Shown: positions 14,955 through 21,493 of the stretch, in pieces | How positions within the stretch are numbered: the stretch's first letter is position 1 | Layout: each line of letters begins with the position of its first letter | Assembly (NCBI GenBank): GCA_033791545.1 | Contig: JASJGL010000045.1 | Location: 1 to 21,493, forward strand | Length of the DNA stretch: 21,493 bases | Direction of reading: 5' to 3' | Source: Antarcticimicrobium sp033791545 | Lineage (GTDB): Bacteria > Pseudomonadota > Alphaproteobacteria > Rhodobacterales > Rhodobacteraceae | Position numbers and translations under genes: made by a program | The notes under the pieces: generated by a model | The model's input: the letters and a program-made list of their open reading frames with translations, nothing else | What the model was told of the DNA's origin: nothing | Databases searched by the model: none

Positions 14955-16025
14955 ATGACTTCACCTATTCTTTCGATCAATGATGCAGTTAAGACTTACG
15001 GCAGCATACGCGCATTGGATCAGGTGAACCTCGATGTCGCCGAAGGTGAGTTTCTGACCCTTTTGGGCCCTTCGGGGTCTGGGAAGACCACCCTGCTCAG
15101 TGCGATTGCCGGCTTCATCAAGATGGACGGCGGCAGCCTGACGTTGCGATCCGAGGACATCACCAACCGCCCGCCGGAACATCGCGATTTCGGTATGGTT
15201 TTTCAGGGGTATGCCCTGTTCCCGACCATGACGGTGCGGGAAAATGTGGGTTTTCCGTTGAAGGTGCGCAAAAAACCGGCAGCCGAGATTCAGAAGAAGG
15301 TAAATGACGCGCTTGAAATGGTGCAAATGGGGGCCTTCGCAGATCGCATGCCGTCGCAGCTTTCCGGCGGTCAACAGCAGCGCATCGCACTGGCGCGCGC
15401 CATGTCATTCAGCCCGCAAGTCTTGTTGCTGGACGAGCCCTTGTCGGCCCTCGACAAGAAACTTCGCGCGGATTTGCAGTGGGAGCTGAAAGCACTGCAC
15501 AATCAATTGGGTGTGACGTTCATCTACGTGACCCACGATCAGGACGAAGCTTTGTCGATGTCCGACCGGATCATCATCCTGAAAGACGGTAGCATCCAGC
15601 AACAGGGCGATCCCAATACGCTTTACAATCGCCCCCGCAACAAGTTCGTTGCCGATTTTCTGGGCAAGTCGAATTTTATCGACGTCACGGTTGGCGCCCA
15701 GACCGGAACCACGTTGCAGTGCGCCGCCAAAGGGGTCGCCTTTAACGTTGAAACCGACACGCACAATGCTGCCGGCTCCGACGTCAAACTTGCGCTACGC
15801 CCCGAGCGGCTGAAGCTGGGCGCCCCCGGCGCGGAGTTCCTGCCCGCAGTTGTAAAGCAGGTCAGCTATTTGGGCGAACGTTGTCAGGTCATCGTGAAAC
15901 ACGAAACGCTGGGCGAGATGCTGATTTCTTGCCCGACCTGGAAAACCGACATCACCCCTGTTGCCGGCCTTGCCGTCAGCATCGGGTGGGACCCCGACGC
16001 CCCCGTCGTTTTGTCAGAAGATTAA
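14955..16025 (+). CDS. ABC transporter ATP-binding protein, PotA type
   Basis: A 356-residue ATPase of the spermidine/putrescine-type importer class. Walker A GPSGSGKT is at 38-45, the Q-loop Gln at 84, the signature LSGGQQQ at 136-142, Walker B VLLLDE at 156-161 and the switch His at 194 (VTHDQDEAL). A C-terminal TOBE-type regulatory domain follows (about 235-350, LALRPERLKL). The start at 14955 gives the standard N-terminus; an in-frame GTG at 14886 would add 23 residues that do not resemble the family. The ribosome site is poor (CGGA 12 bases upstream). Such importers carry polyamines but also many other small amines and amides, so the substrate is open. Confidence 0.94.
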   Translation: MTSPILSINDAVKTYGSIRALDQVNLDVAEGEFLTLLGPSGSGKTTLLSAIAGFIKMDGGSLTLRSEDITNRPPEHRDFGMVFQGYALFPTMTVRENVGFPLKVRKKPAAEIQKKVNDALEMVQMGAFADRMPSQLSGGQQQRIALARAMSFSPQVLLLDEPLSALDKKLRADLQWELKALHNQLGVTFIYVTHDQDEALSMSDRIIILKDGSIQQQGDPNTLYNRPRNKFVADFLGKSNFIDVTVGAQTGTTLQCAAKGVAFNVETDTHNAAGSDVKLALRPERLKLGAPGAEFLPAVVKQVSYLGERCQVIVKHETLGEMLISCPTWKTDITPVAGLAVSIGWDPDAPVVLSED

Positions 16026-16069
16026 CAAGGGGCAAAGACCCCGATCCCCCACCAACAAGGAGCACCACC

Positions 16070-17203
16070 ATGCAAGACACAACAGATTTTGAAGCCAAAC
16101 GTGACATCGCAGAGATTGCGGTCGAGCGCTACAAACAGGGCCGCCTGACACGGCGCGGTTTTATCGCGGCAATGGGCGCCTTAGGCATTCTGCCCGCACT
16201 GGGCACAAAGGCCACCGCGCAAGCCAAAGAGATCATCGTCGTCAACTGGGGCGGCACGGCAAAAGACGTGCTGCAAGAAGTGATTTGCGATACCTACACG
16301 GCTGAAACCGGCATTCCGGTTATTGTTGACGGGTCCGGTCCATCTGCAGGCAAAATTCGCGCGATGGTCGAAAGCGGCGCAGTCGTTTGGGATCTGTGCG
16401 ACAGCGGCGCGGGTTCGGCGATCATCCTTGAACAGCAGGGCATCACGCAGCCGATCGACTATTCCATCGTCGACAAATCCAAGGTTCTGGAAGGCACCGC
16501 CTATAACAACGGCGTCGGCAACTATGTTTATTCCTATGTTCTGGCGACCAACCCGAAGCTTTTGGGCGGCGCTGTTCCGCAATCATGGGAAGACGTCTGG
16601 AACGTCAAGGATTTCCCCGGCATGCGGACCTTCCGCAAATCTGTGCGCGGTCAGCTTGAGAGCGCCACAATGGCGCGCGGTGTGCCGCTGAACGAAGTCT
16701 ACGAGGTGCTTGGCACTGAAGATGGCATCAAGGCCGCGATCGCCAAGTTCCGTGAATTGCGCGAAAACATCATTGTTTGGGGCTCTGGCAGCGACAGCCA
16801 AAACCTGTTCCTGCAGGAAGAGGTTGCGATCGGCAACATCTGGTCCACCCGCGCGCATCTTCTGAAAGACCAGATGGAGACGGGCTCGTTCAACGTCAGC
16901 TTCAACGGCGGTGTCATCGCACCGGGGATCTGGGTTGTCCCCAAAGGCAATCCCGCCGGCACCGAAGAAACAATGAAGCTTATCGCGCACGGGCAGAAAC
17001 CCGAACTTCAGGTCAAATGGCTTGAGATGATCGGCTCTGGCCCGATCAACCCCGAGGCCGCCGCGCTGGTCCCTGCCGAATTGGCGCCGTGGAATCCATC
17101 CAGCCCCGAAAATCTGGCAACCCAGATTCTGTATAACGATGAATGGTACGCCAAAAACCAGATCGCCGCAGAAGAACTCTATGTGGATGCGCTGATCAAC
17201 TAA
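16070..17203 (+). CDS. ABC transporter substrate-binding protein, PotD type, Tat-exported
   Basis: A 377-residue periplasmic binding protein of the PotD/PotF class (family 1-like). Residues 26-51 hold a twin-arginine signal, LTRRGFIAAMGALG followed by a mild hydrophobic stretch and cleavage near ATAQA, so export in folded form is expected. The mature part begins EIIVVNWGG, typical for the class. The N-region of 27 residues before the Arg pair is long. The start at 16070 is fixed by AAGGAG (16057-16062) 7 bases upstream. Its leader shares the 13-mer CCAACAAGGAGCA with the leader of the other binding protein here. A stem-loop follows its stop codon. The ligand is not identified. Confidence 0.94.
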   Translation: MQDTTDFEAKRDIAEIAVERYKQGRLTRRGFIAAMGALGILPALGTKATAQAKEIIVVNWGGTAKDVLQEVICDTYTAETGIPVIVDGSGPSAGKIRAMVESGAVVWDLCDSGAGSAIILEQQGITQPIDYSIVDKSKVLEGTAYNNGVGNYVYSYVLATNPKLLGGAVPQSWEDVWNVKDFPGMRTFRKSVRGQLESATMARGVPLNEVYEVLGTEDGIKAAIAKFRELRENIIVWGSGSDSQNLFLQEEVAIGNIWSTRAHLLKDQMETGSFNVSFNGGVIAPGIWVVPKGNPAGTEETMKLIAHGQKPELQVKWLEMIGSGPINPEAAALVPAELAPWNPSSPENLATQILYNDEWYAKNQIAAEELYVDALIN

Positions 17204-17212
17204 GCGACCTTT

Positions 17213-17241
17213 GGCGGGCCAGTGATAGCCGCTGGCCCGTC
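17213..17241 (+). other. Intercistronic stem-loop after the PotD-type gene
   Basis: Bases 17213-17223 pair with 17231-17241 over 11 bp (core CGGGCCAG/CTGGCCCG, two G-U wobbles) with a 7-base loop, starting 10 bases after the stop. It is followed by CCGATTTTG, a short T-run, so partial termination is possible. The likely role is to keep binding-protein mRNA above permease mRNA. Confidence 0.6.
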
Positions 17242-17261
17242 CGATTTTGTCAGGAGCCGAG

Positions 17262-18104
17262 ATGCCGAGAATTAACGAAAAGGTCAGTTATTGGATGCTG
17301 GTTGTTCCAGCTTTGGCCATCATGGTGATTTTCTACATAGTCCCGGTCCTTGGCATCTGGAAAATCGCCTTTACGGAACCCGAAACAGGACTGACGAACT
17401 TTGTTGCCATGGCAGGGTCCAATGCCGTGAAGACCAGTTTTGTCATCACCTTTCGGGTGGCTGCGATCACCACGATCGGCTGCCTGTTTTTAGGCTATAT
17501 CGTGGCCTATGCCATCAGCAATTATGCCTCGCGGCTGACGCCGCTGATGGTGGCCCTTGTCATCCTGCCGTTCTGGGTCTCGGTCTTGATCCGCTCGTTC
17601 AGCTGGATCGTGTTGCTGGGCCGGTCCGGGATCGTGAATGACGCACTGAAGGGCGCAGGGCTTATAGATGCGCCCTTGCGGCTGATGCACAACGAGTTGG
17701 GCGTGTTGATCGCGATGATCCACGTCATGTTGCCCTTTGCGATCCTGCCCATGCTGACCAATATGCGCGGGATCTCCGGTGCTTATGTACTGGCCGCCCG
17801 CAGTCTGGGCGCTAGCGAATGGACCGCATTCCGCCAAGTCTATTTGCCCCAGACGATGCCCGGCGTGATGTCCGGCGCGCTGCTTGTCTTTGTCTTGTCG
17901 CTCGGCTTTTTCGTGACGCCAGCCTTGCTGGGCGGCGGCCGTGTACTGATGATTTCCGAATACATCACCTATCAAATTCAGGAATTCCTGAACTGGGGGC
18001 TTGGCTCTGCCCTCTCGGTCGGACTGCTGGTTGCAACAGCCCTTGTCCTTTTGATCGCGGCGCGGTTCGTCAACCTTCGCTCCGCCCTGCTGGAGCGTAA
18101 ATAA
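17262..18104 (+). CDS. ABC transporter permease, PotB type
   Basis: A 280-residue inner-membrane permease with about six hydrophobic segments (roughly 11-33, 63-85, 94-118, 145-165, 202-225 and 250-268). The EAA coupling loop is near 178-201 (AARSLGASEWTAFRQVYLPQ). The start at 17262 is set by CAGGAG 5 bases upstream; a TTG 15 bases earlier is not needed. Its stop overlaps the next start by one base (TAATG), implying coupled translation with its partner permease. It belongs to the PotABCD-class importer; the solute is unknown. Confidence 0.94.
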   Translation: MPRINEKVSYWMLVVPALAIMVIFYIVPVLGIWKIAFTEPETGLTNFVAMAGSNAVKTSFVITFRVAAITTIGCLFLGYIVAYAISNYASRLTPLMVALVILPFWVSVLIRSFSWIVLLGRSGIVNDALKGAGLIDAPLRLMHNELGVLIAMIHVMLPFAILPMLTNMRGISGAYVLAARSLGASEWTAFRQVYLPQTMPGVMSGALLVFVLSLGFFVTPALLGGGRVLMISEYITYQIQEFLNWGLGSALSVGLLVATALVLLIAARFVNLRSALLERK

Positions 18105-18877
18105 TGCCCCGTTCCACCTTTCAGATTTTCTTTCAGACCGGCGCGTGGGTGGTCATCGCCTTTCTGGTTCTGCCCTTGCTGGTGGTGCTGCCGATTTCCT
18201 TCACCGACACTAGCTATATAGGCTTGCCCAAACACGGGCTGTCGATCCAGCACTATGTGAACTATTTCACCGATGCGGCATGGCTTGGCGCCACATGGAC
18301 AAGTATCTGGATTGGTCTGGTCGTGGCGACATGCGCCACGGTTCTTGGCACGGCTTTTGCCATTGGCTGCTGGTTCCTGTCCGATCGCGCCTCCTCCATT
18401 GCCCGTTGGGTGCTGATCACCCCGATCCTGGTGCCCCCGGTGGTGCAGTCCCTTGGGTTCTACCGTTTCTGGGTCGTTCTGGGGCTGATCGATACCAATG
18501 TGGGCGTCATCCTTGCGCATACGCTGCTGGCCCTGCCCTATGTGTCGATCTCTGTCTTCGCGGCCCTGACCAATCTTGATCGCAATATTCCCCGCGCCGC
18601 GCGCAGCCTTGGGGCATCGGTTATGCAAACCGTCTGGGCCGTTGTCGTGCCCGCCGCCAAACCGGGGATCGCGACCGGATTCATCTTCGCCTTTATTGTC
18701 AGCTTTGACGAAATCGTCGGTGTCCTGTTCATTACCGTGCGCCGGGTCAGCACCCTGCCCAAAATGATCTGGGAAGGCATTCAGGACAATATCGACCCGA
18801 CCATCGCCGCCGTCGCAACCGTGCTTGTCGTTATCACGCTTGCCGCAACAGCCATCGGAGTGATGCGCAAAAAATGA
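18104..18877 (+). CDS. ABC transporter permease, PotC type
   Basis: A 257-residue inner-membrane permease that pairs with the PotB-type subunit. Hydrophobic segments fall at about 13-33, 66-92, 102-125, 132-153, 186-210 and 234-253. The EAA loop is at about 165-190 (AARSLGASVMQTVWAVVVP), followed by the IVSFDEI block usual for PotC. It overlaps the next gene, an amidohydrolase, by ATGA, so enzyme and importer are translationally linked. Confidence 0.94.
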   Translation: MPRSTFQIFFQTGAWVVIAFLVLPLLVVLPISFTDTSYIGLPKHGLSIQHYVNYFTDAAWLGATWTSIWIGLVVATCATVLGTAFAIGCWFLSDRASSIARWVLITPILVPPVVQSLGFYRFWVVLGLIDTNVGVILAHTLLALPYVSISVFAALTNLDRNIPRAARSLGASVMQTVWAVVVPAAKPGIATGFIFAFIVSFDEIVGVLFITVRRVSTLPKMIWEGIQDNIDPTIAAVATVLVVITLAATAIGVMRKK

Positions 18878-20241
18878 GCCGCACTTTACTTAAGAACGCG
18901 CAGTATATCTCTCATGAAACTGGCCTGCCCGAGGTCCGCAAAGGGCATATCGCCATTGATGGCAGCCGGATCATCGCTATTTCAGACAGCCTTTCGGGCA
19001 CGGATTTCGACGGGTTCAAGCCCTTGGAGATGTCGGACAAGCTGGTATCGCCGGGTCTGATAAATTCGCATACCCATGCGGTGTTGCTGGTGCTGCGCGG
19101 TACGGTAGAGGATATCGAGGGCAACCTTGTCTACCAATACATGGTACCGGCCTCCTACCTTCTGGAACCGCAAGAGCGGGCCGCAATCGCACGGCTGGCC
19201 TGCGCCGAGGCAATCCGGTCTGGCACCACCACGATGGTTGATCCGCTGCGCCATGTTGCTGATTACGCGCCTGCAATGATATCAACAGGGATGCGCCTGT
19301 GGCTGGCAGAAAGCTGCGCCGATGCCGTCACCACCGAAGTGGGCAGTGGGAAATACCGATTTGACCGCGAATTCGGGGAAACATTCCTGACCCGCACCCG
19401 CGCCCTGATCGAGCGGTTTCACGGTACAGAGGACGACCGCGTGCGGGTCATGATTTCCGCCCATGCGCCCGACAATTGCAGCCCTTGGATGTTGGGCCAG
19501 CTGACGGATCTGGCCCGCCGGCACGGGCTGCGCCGCACAGTTCATCTCAGCCAGATCATCAGCGAAAAGGAACAGGTTGAAAGCCTGCATGGCTGCACCT
19601 CGACCGAGTATCTGGACCGCAACAACTTCCTTGGGGATGATCTGCTGGCCGTGCATTGGACGTTTTGCAACGAAAGCGATGTGGCCCGACTGGCCGAAAC
19701 GGGCACATGGCTGGCGCATTGCCCGGCATCGATGTCGGCCAAAGGGCCGCACCCGCTGCCGATGCGCGCGATCCTTGATTACAAGGTAAAGATCGTATTG
19801 GGCACGGACAACATGACCGAGGATATGTTCCACGCCATGAAAATGGGTCTGACGCTGCATCGCGGGGCCTATCAACGATCCGTCACGCCGACACCGCAAC
19901 AGGTGTTCAACTATGCCACAGTGAACGCGGCAAAGGCGCTGGATCATTCCGGCATCGGCAGCATTGCCGTGGGCATGAAAGCCGATCTGGCCATGTTCGA
20001 TCTGATGACGCCCGCGCTGTCCCCACGGGTGTCCGCGATCTCCAACATCGTGCATTACGGGCATCCCGGCACGGTCACCGACACGATGGTTGACGGGCAT
20101 TTCCTGATGCGCGACCGCAAACTGGTCACGATCGACGAACGCGCCGCCGTGCAAGAGGCACAGGCCGCGACCGATGCCATGTGGCAAAGATTTGGCGCCG
20201 AGGATCGTGGCGTCCCCCTGCCCTCAACCGACATCTGCTGA
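18874..20241 (+). CDS. Amidohydrolase, ATZ/TRZ (COG0402-like) type
   Basis: A 455-residue cytoplasmic zinc hydrolase. Metal ligands appear at His66-Thr-His68 (PGLINSHTH), His224, His261 (AVHWTF) and Asp312 (VLGTDN). The third ligand is followed by HLSQ (224-227), with Gln in place of the Glu of HxxE deaminases, as in the other ATZ/TRZ-type enzyme at 8426-9868. The two share fold and layout but little direct similarity, so they likely act on different substrates. The C-terminal block VGMKADLAMFD is normal. The ATGA overlap with the PotC-type gene, and the DUF1028 gene 17 bp downstream, place it in the second uptake module. Confidence 0.92.
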   Translation: MSRTLLKNAQYISHETGLPEVRKGHIAIDGSRIIAISDSLSGTDFDGFKPLEMSDKLVSPGLINSHTHAVLLVLRGTVEDIEGNLVYQYMVPASYLLEPQERAAIARLACAEAIRSGTTTMVDPLRHVADYAPAMISTGMRLWLAESCADAVTTEVGSGKYRFDREFGETFLTRTRALIERFHGTEDDRVRVMISAHAPDNCSPWMLGQLTDLARRHGLRRTVHLSQIISEKEQVESLHGCTSTEYLDRNNFLGDDLLAVHWTFCNESDVARLAETGTWLAHCPASMSAKGPHPLPMRAILDYKVKIVLGTDNMTEDMFHAMKMGLTLHRGAYQRSVTPTPQQVFNYATVNAAKALDHSGIGSIAVGMKADLAMFDLMTPALSPRVSAISNIVHYGHPGTVTDTMVDGHFLMRDRKLVTIDERAAVQEAQAATDAMWQRFGAEDRGVPLPSTDIC

Positions 20242-20258
20242 CGAACAGGAGTACCCGA

Positions 20259-21020
20259 ATGACCTTTTCAATTATTGGCCGATGCGCGCGCACAGGGGCT
20301 TTCGGGGCCGCCATCACAACATCGGATCTGGCCGTCGGCGCGCGCTGTGTCCGACTGGCCCACGGCAAAGGTGCGATGCTATCGCAGCACCGCACTGACA
20401 GCCGGTTGGGCGATCTTGGCATATCCCTTTTGGCAGCAGGCAAACGCGCGGACGAAACCGTGTCCGAAGTCTGCAATTCGACCAATGACATTGAATGGCG
20501 CCAAGTCGGCGCATTGGATGCCACGGGACAGGCCTCTGTCTACCATGGCCGACGCATGTATTCGATCTTTACCCATAGCATCGACAAGGACTGCCTCGCG
20601 CTGGGGAACATTCTGGCGAATGATCAGGTCACTCGCAAAATGGCCGATGCCTTTACCGCAAACCCGGACTTGCCGCTTGGAGAACGCCTGATGCGCGCAC
20701 TCGAGGCCGGCCGCGATGCCGGAGGAGAGATCCAGGGGCCGCTGCGTTCCGCCGGCGTGCGCGTCACCGGAGAACACGGGATTGATGCGATGGATCTGCG
20801 CGTCGACATGTCGGAGAACACCGCGATCGAAGACCTGCGCAAACTTGTGGATGCTTATGCAGACCGCGCCGAAAACCTGCGCGAGGTCGCGCTTACCCCC
20901 GACGGAATCCCGGTCAAGCGCAGCCTGTTCGAAGCAAGCATCCAACGGATCGAAGAATTGGGTCTGCAGGACCGTTTTCCCACGGCTCGCAACCGCGACA
21001 ACTGGACCCTTAGAGACTGA
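20259..21020 (+). CDS. DUF1028 family protein, diverged paralogue
   Basis: A 253-residue DUF1028 protein. The start at 20259 is chosen because AGGAG (20247-20251) lies 7 bases upstream and because it gives MTFS, matching the MTYS start of the paralogue at 12218-12883. Shared positions include TTS and VGAR (20-29), SQxRTDxRL (42-50), WRQVG (80-84) and CLALGNIL (112-119). It lacks the CLDSAGG block of the paralogue and has Cys9 where that has Asp9. A C-terminal extension of about 30 residues (PVKRSLFEASIQRIEELG...) looks helical. As in the paralogue, Thr2 would be N-terminal after Met removal. Function is unknown; the context suggests a hydrolase acting with the preceding amidohydrolase. Confidence 0.85.
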   Translation: MTFSIIGRCARTGAFGAAITTSDLAVGARCVRLAHGKGAMLSQHRTDSRLGDLGISLLAAGKRADETVSEVCNSTNDIEWRQVGALDATGQASVYHGRRMYSIFTHSIDKDCLALGNILANDQVTRKMADAFTANPDLPLGERLMRALEAGRDAGGEIQGPLRSAGVRVTGEHGIDAMDLRVDMSENTAIEDLRKLVDAYADRAENLREVALTPDGIPVKRSLFEASIQRIEELGLQDRFPTARNRDNWTLRD

Positions 21021-21025
21021 AGAAA

Positions 21026-21493
21026 ATGACAGCTGAGCAAATTTTCTGGGAAACCACCCCCACCTACACCCCCGAAAGACCGCCCCTGCCCGAAAAGACG
21101 GACATTGCGGTGATCGGGGCGGGGTTCACCGGCCTGTCCGTGGCTCTGCACCTTGCCCGCGCGGGGCGTGATGTGACCGTTTTTGATGCCGGCGGCATCG
21201 GGGCCGGAGCCTCCTCTCGCAATGGGGGTATGGTTGGGCCCAGTTTTCACAAGCTCGGCTCTGCAGGTCTGCTGGCGCGGTATGGCGAACAGAAAACGCT
21301 GGGCATTTTGCGCGAAGGACTGCTGGCCCTCGACTTTTTCGAAGAGTTTGTAAAACGCGAAGACCTTGCGTGTGATCTAAAAATGCAAGGCCGTTTCCGG
21401 GGCGCGCGCACCCGTGCCGATTATGAGAGCACGGCGCGCGAATGCGAATGGCTGGGGAAAAATCTGGGCCTTCCGTTCGACATGGTGCCACAG
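21026..21493 (+). CDS. FAD-dependent oxidoreductase, DAO family (partial, cut by window end)
   Basis: The first 156 residues of a FAD-dependent amine or amino-acid oxidase/dehydrogenase. The Rossmann motif GAGFTGL is at 31-37, the ribose-binding acidic residue is Asp54 (VFDAGG) and the typical GASSRNGG follows at 61-68. The N-terminal style, with an FWETTP lead-in before the Rossmann fold, resembles gamma-glutamylputrescine oxidase-like and other DAO-family proteins. It starts 5 bp after the DUF1028 stop with only a weak GA-rich ribosome site, so translation is probably coupled. Possible substrates are a D-amino acid, an N-methyl amino acid or an amine; the C-terminal substrate domain is outside the window. 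Confidence 0.88.
   Translation, partial: MTAEQIFWETTPTYTPERPPLPEKTDIAVIGAGFTGLSVALHLARAGRDVTVFDAGGIGAGASSRNGGMVGPSFHKLGSAGLLARYGEQKTLGILREGLLALDFFEEFVKREDLACDLKMQGRFRGARTRADYESTARECEWLGKNLGLPFDMVPQ

Noticed and set aside
15881..16069. Upstream in-frame extension of the PotD-type gene
   Set aside because: It lies largely inside the ATPase gene and would bury the Tat signal; AAGGAG sits properly before 16070.
14955..18877. Polyamine as the substrate of the Pot-type importer
   Set aside because: PotABCD-class importers carry many solutes; nothing in the binding protein shows a polyamine site and the enzymes nearby act on amide or carbamoyl bonds.
20181..20258. Upstream in-frame extension of the second DUF1028 gene
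   Set aside because: It overlaps the amidohydrolase end, has no ribosome site and would remove the conserved MTFS start shared with the paralogue.
1..21493. Mobile elements, CRISPR arrays, tRNA or rRNA genes
   Set aside because: No transposase, integrase, terminal repeats, regular direct-repeat array, cloverleaf or rRNA-like sequence was found on either strand.

Overview
The window looks like a chromosomal or megaplasmid segment of a Rhodobacteraceae (Roseobacter-type) alphaproteobacterium. This rests on the moderately high G+C, the G/C-rich third codon positions, the AAGGAG-type ribosome sites, the tightly overlapping ATGA gene junctions and the content (ABC uptake systems with FCD-type GntR and LysR regulators). 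The taxon is an inference from style and gene families, not from a marker gene. No rRNA, tRNA, CRISPR array, insertion sequence or phage gene was seen.

Layout. 1-47 may hold the last codons of an upstream gene. 48-587 has no convincing gene but carries two tandem DnaA-box-like 9-mers. A GntR/FadR-type regulator (588-1289, minus) is divergent from a long plus-strand operon (1489-11936). That operon encodes a class II aldolase/adducin-family protein, a GhrA-like 2-hydroxyacid dehydrogenase, a YtcJ-type amidohydrolase, two Dpp/Opp-type permeases, a family-5 substrate-binding protein, an ATZ/TRZ-type amidohydrolase and two Dpp/Opp-type ATPases. After a 281-bp gap comes a minus-strand pair, a DUF1028 protein (12218-12883) and an N-carbamoyl-D-amino-acid hydrolase (12880-13815). 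A LysR regulator (13915-14820) is divergent from that pair. Running with lysR on the plus strand is a second transport operon: PotA-type ATPase, Tat-exported PotD-type binding protein, PotB- and PotC-type permeases, a third amidohydrolase, a second DUF1028 protein and the start of a FAD-dependent amine/amino-acid oxidase cut by the window end.

How it fits together. The region reads as two linked scavenging modules, each with its own regulator, ABC importer, amidohydrolase(s) and accessory enzymes. The clearest chemistry comes from the D-carbamoylase, whose catalytic Glu47, Lys127 and Cys172 and surrounding substrate-contact residues are all visible. It would release a D-amino acid, CO2 and ammonia from an N-carbamoyl-D-amino acid. 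No classical D-hydantoinase is present, but three zinc amidohydrolases could open a cyclic amide or ureide. The FAD oxidase could turn a D-amino acid into a 2-oxo acid, and the GhrA-like enzyme could reduce that. This route is an inference; the substrate is unknown. The most interesting element is the pair of divergent DUF1028 paralogues, one in each arm of the second module, next to the carbamoylase and to an amidohydrolase in which the usual catalytic Glu is Gln.
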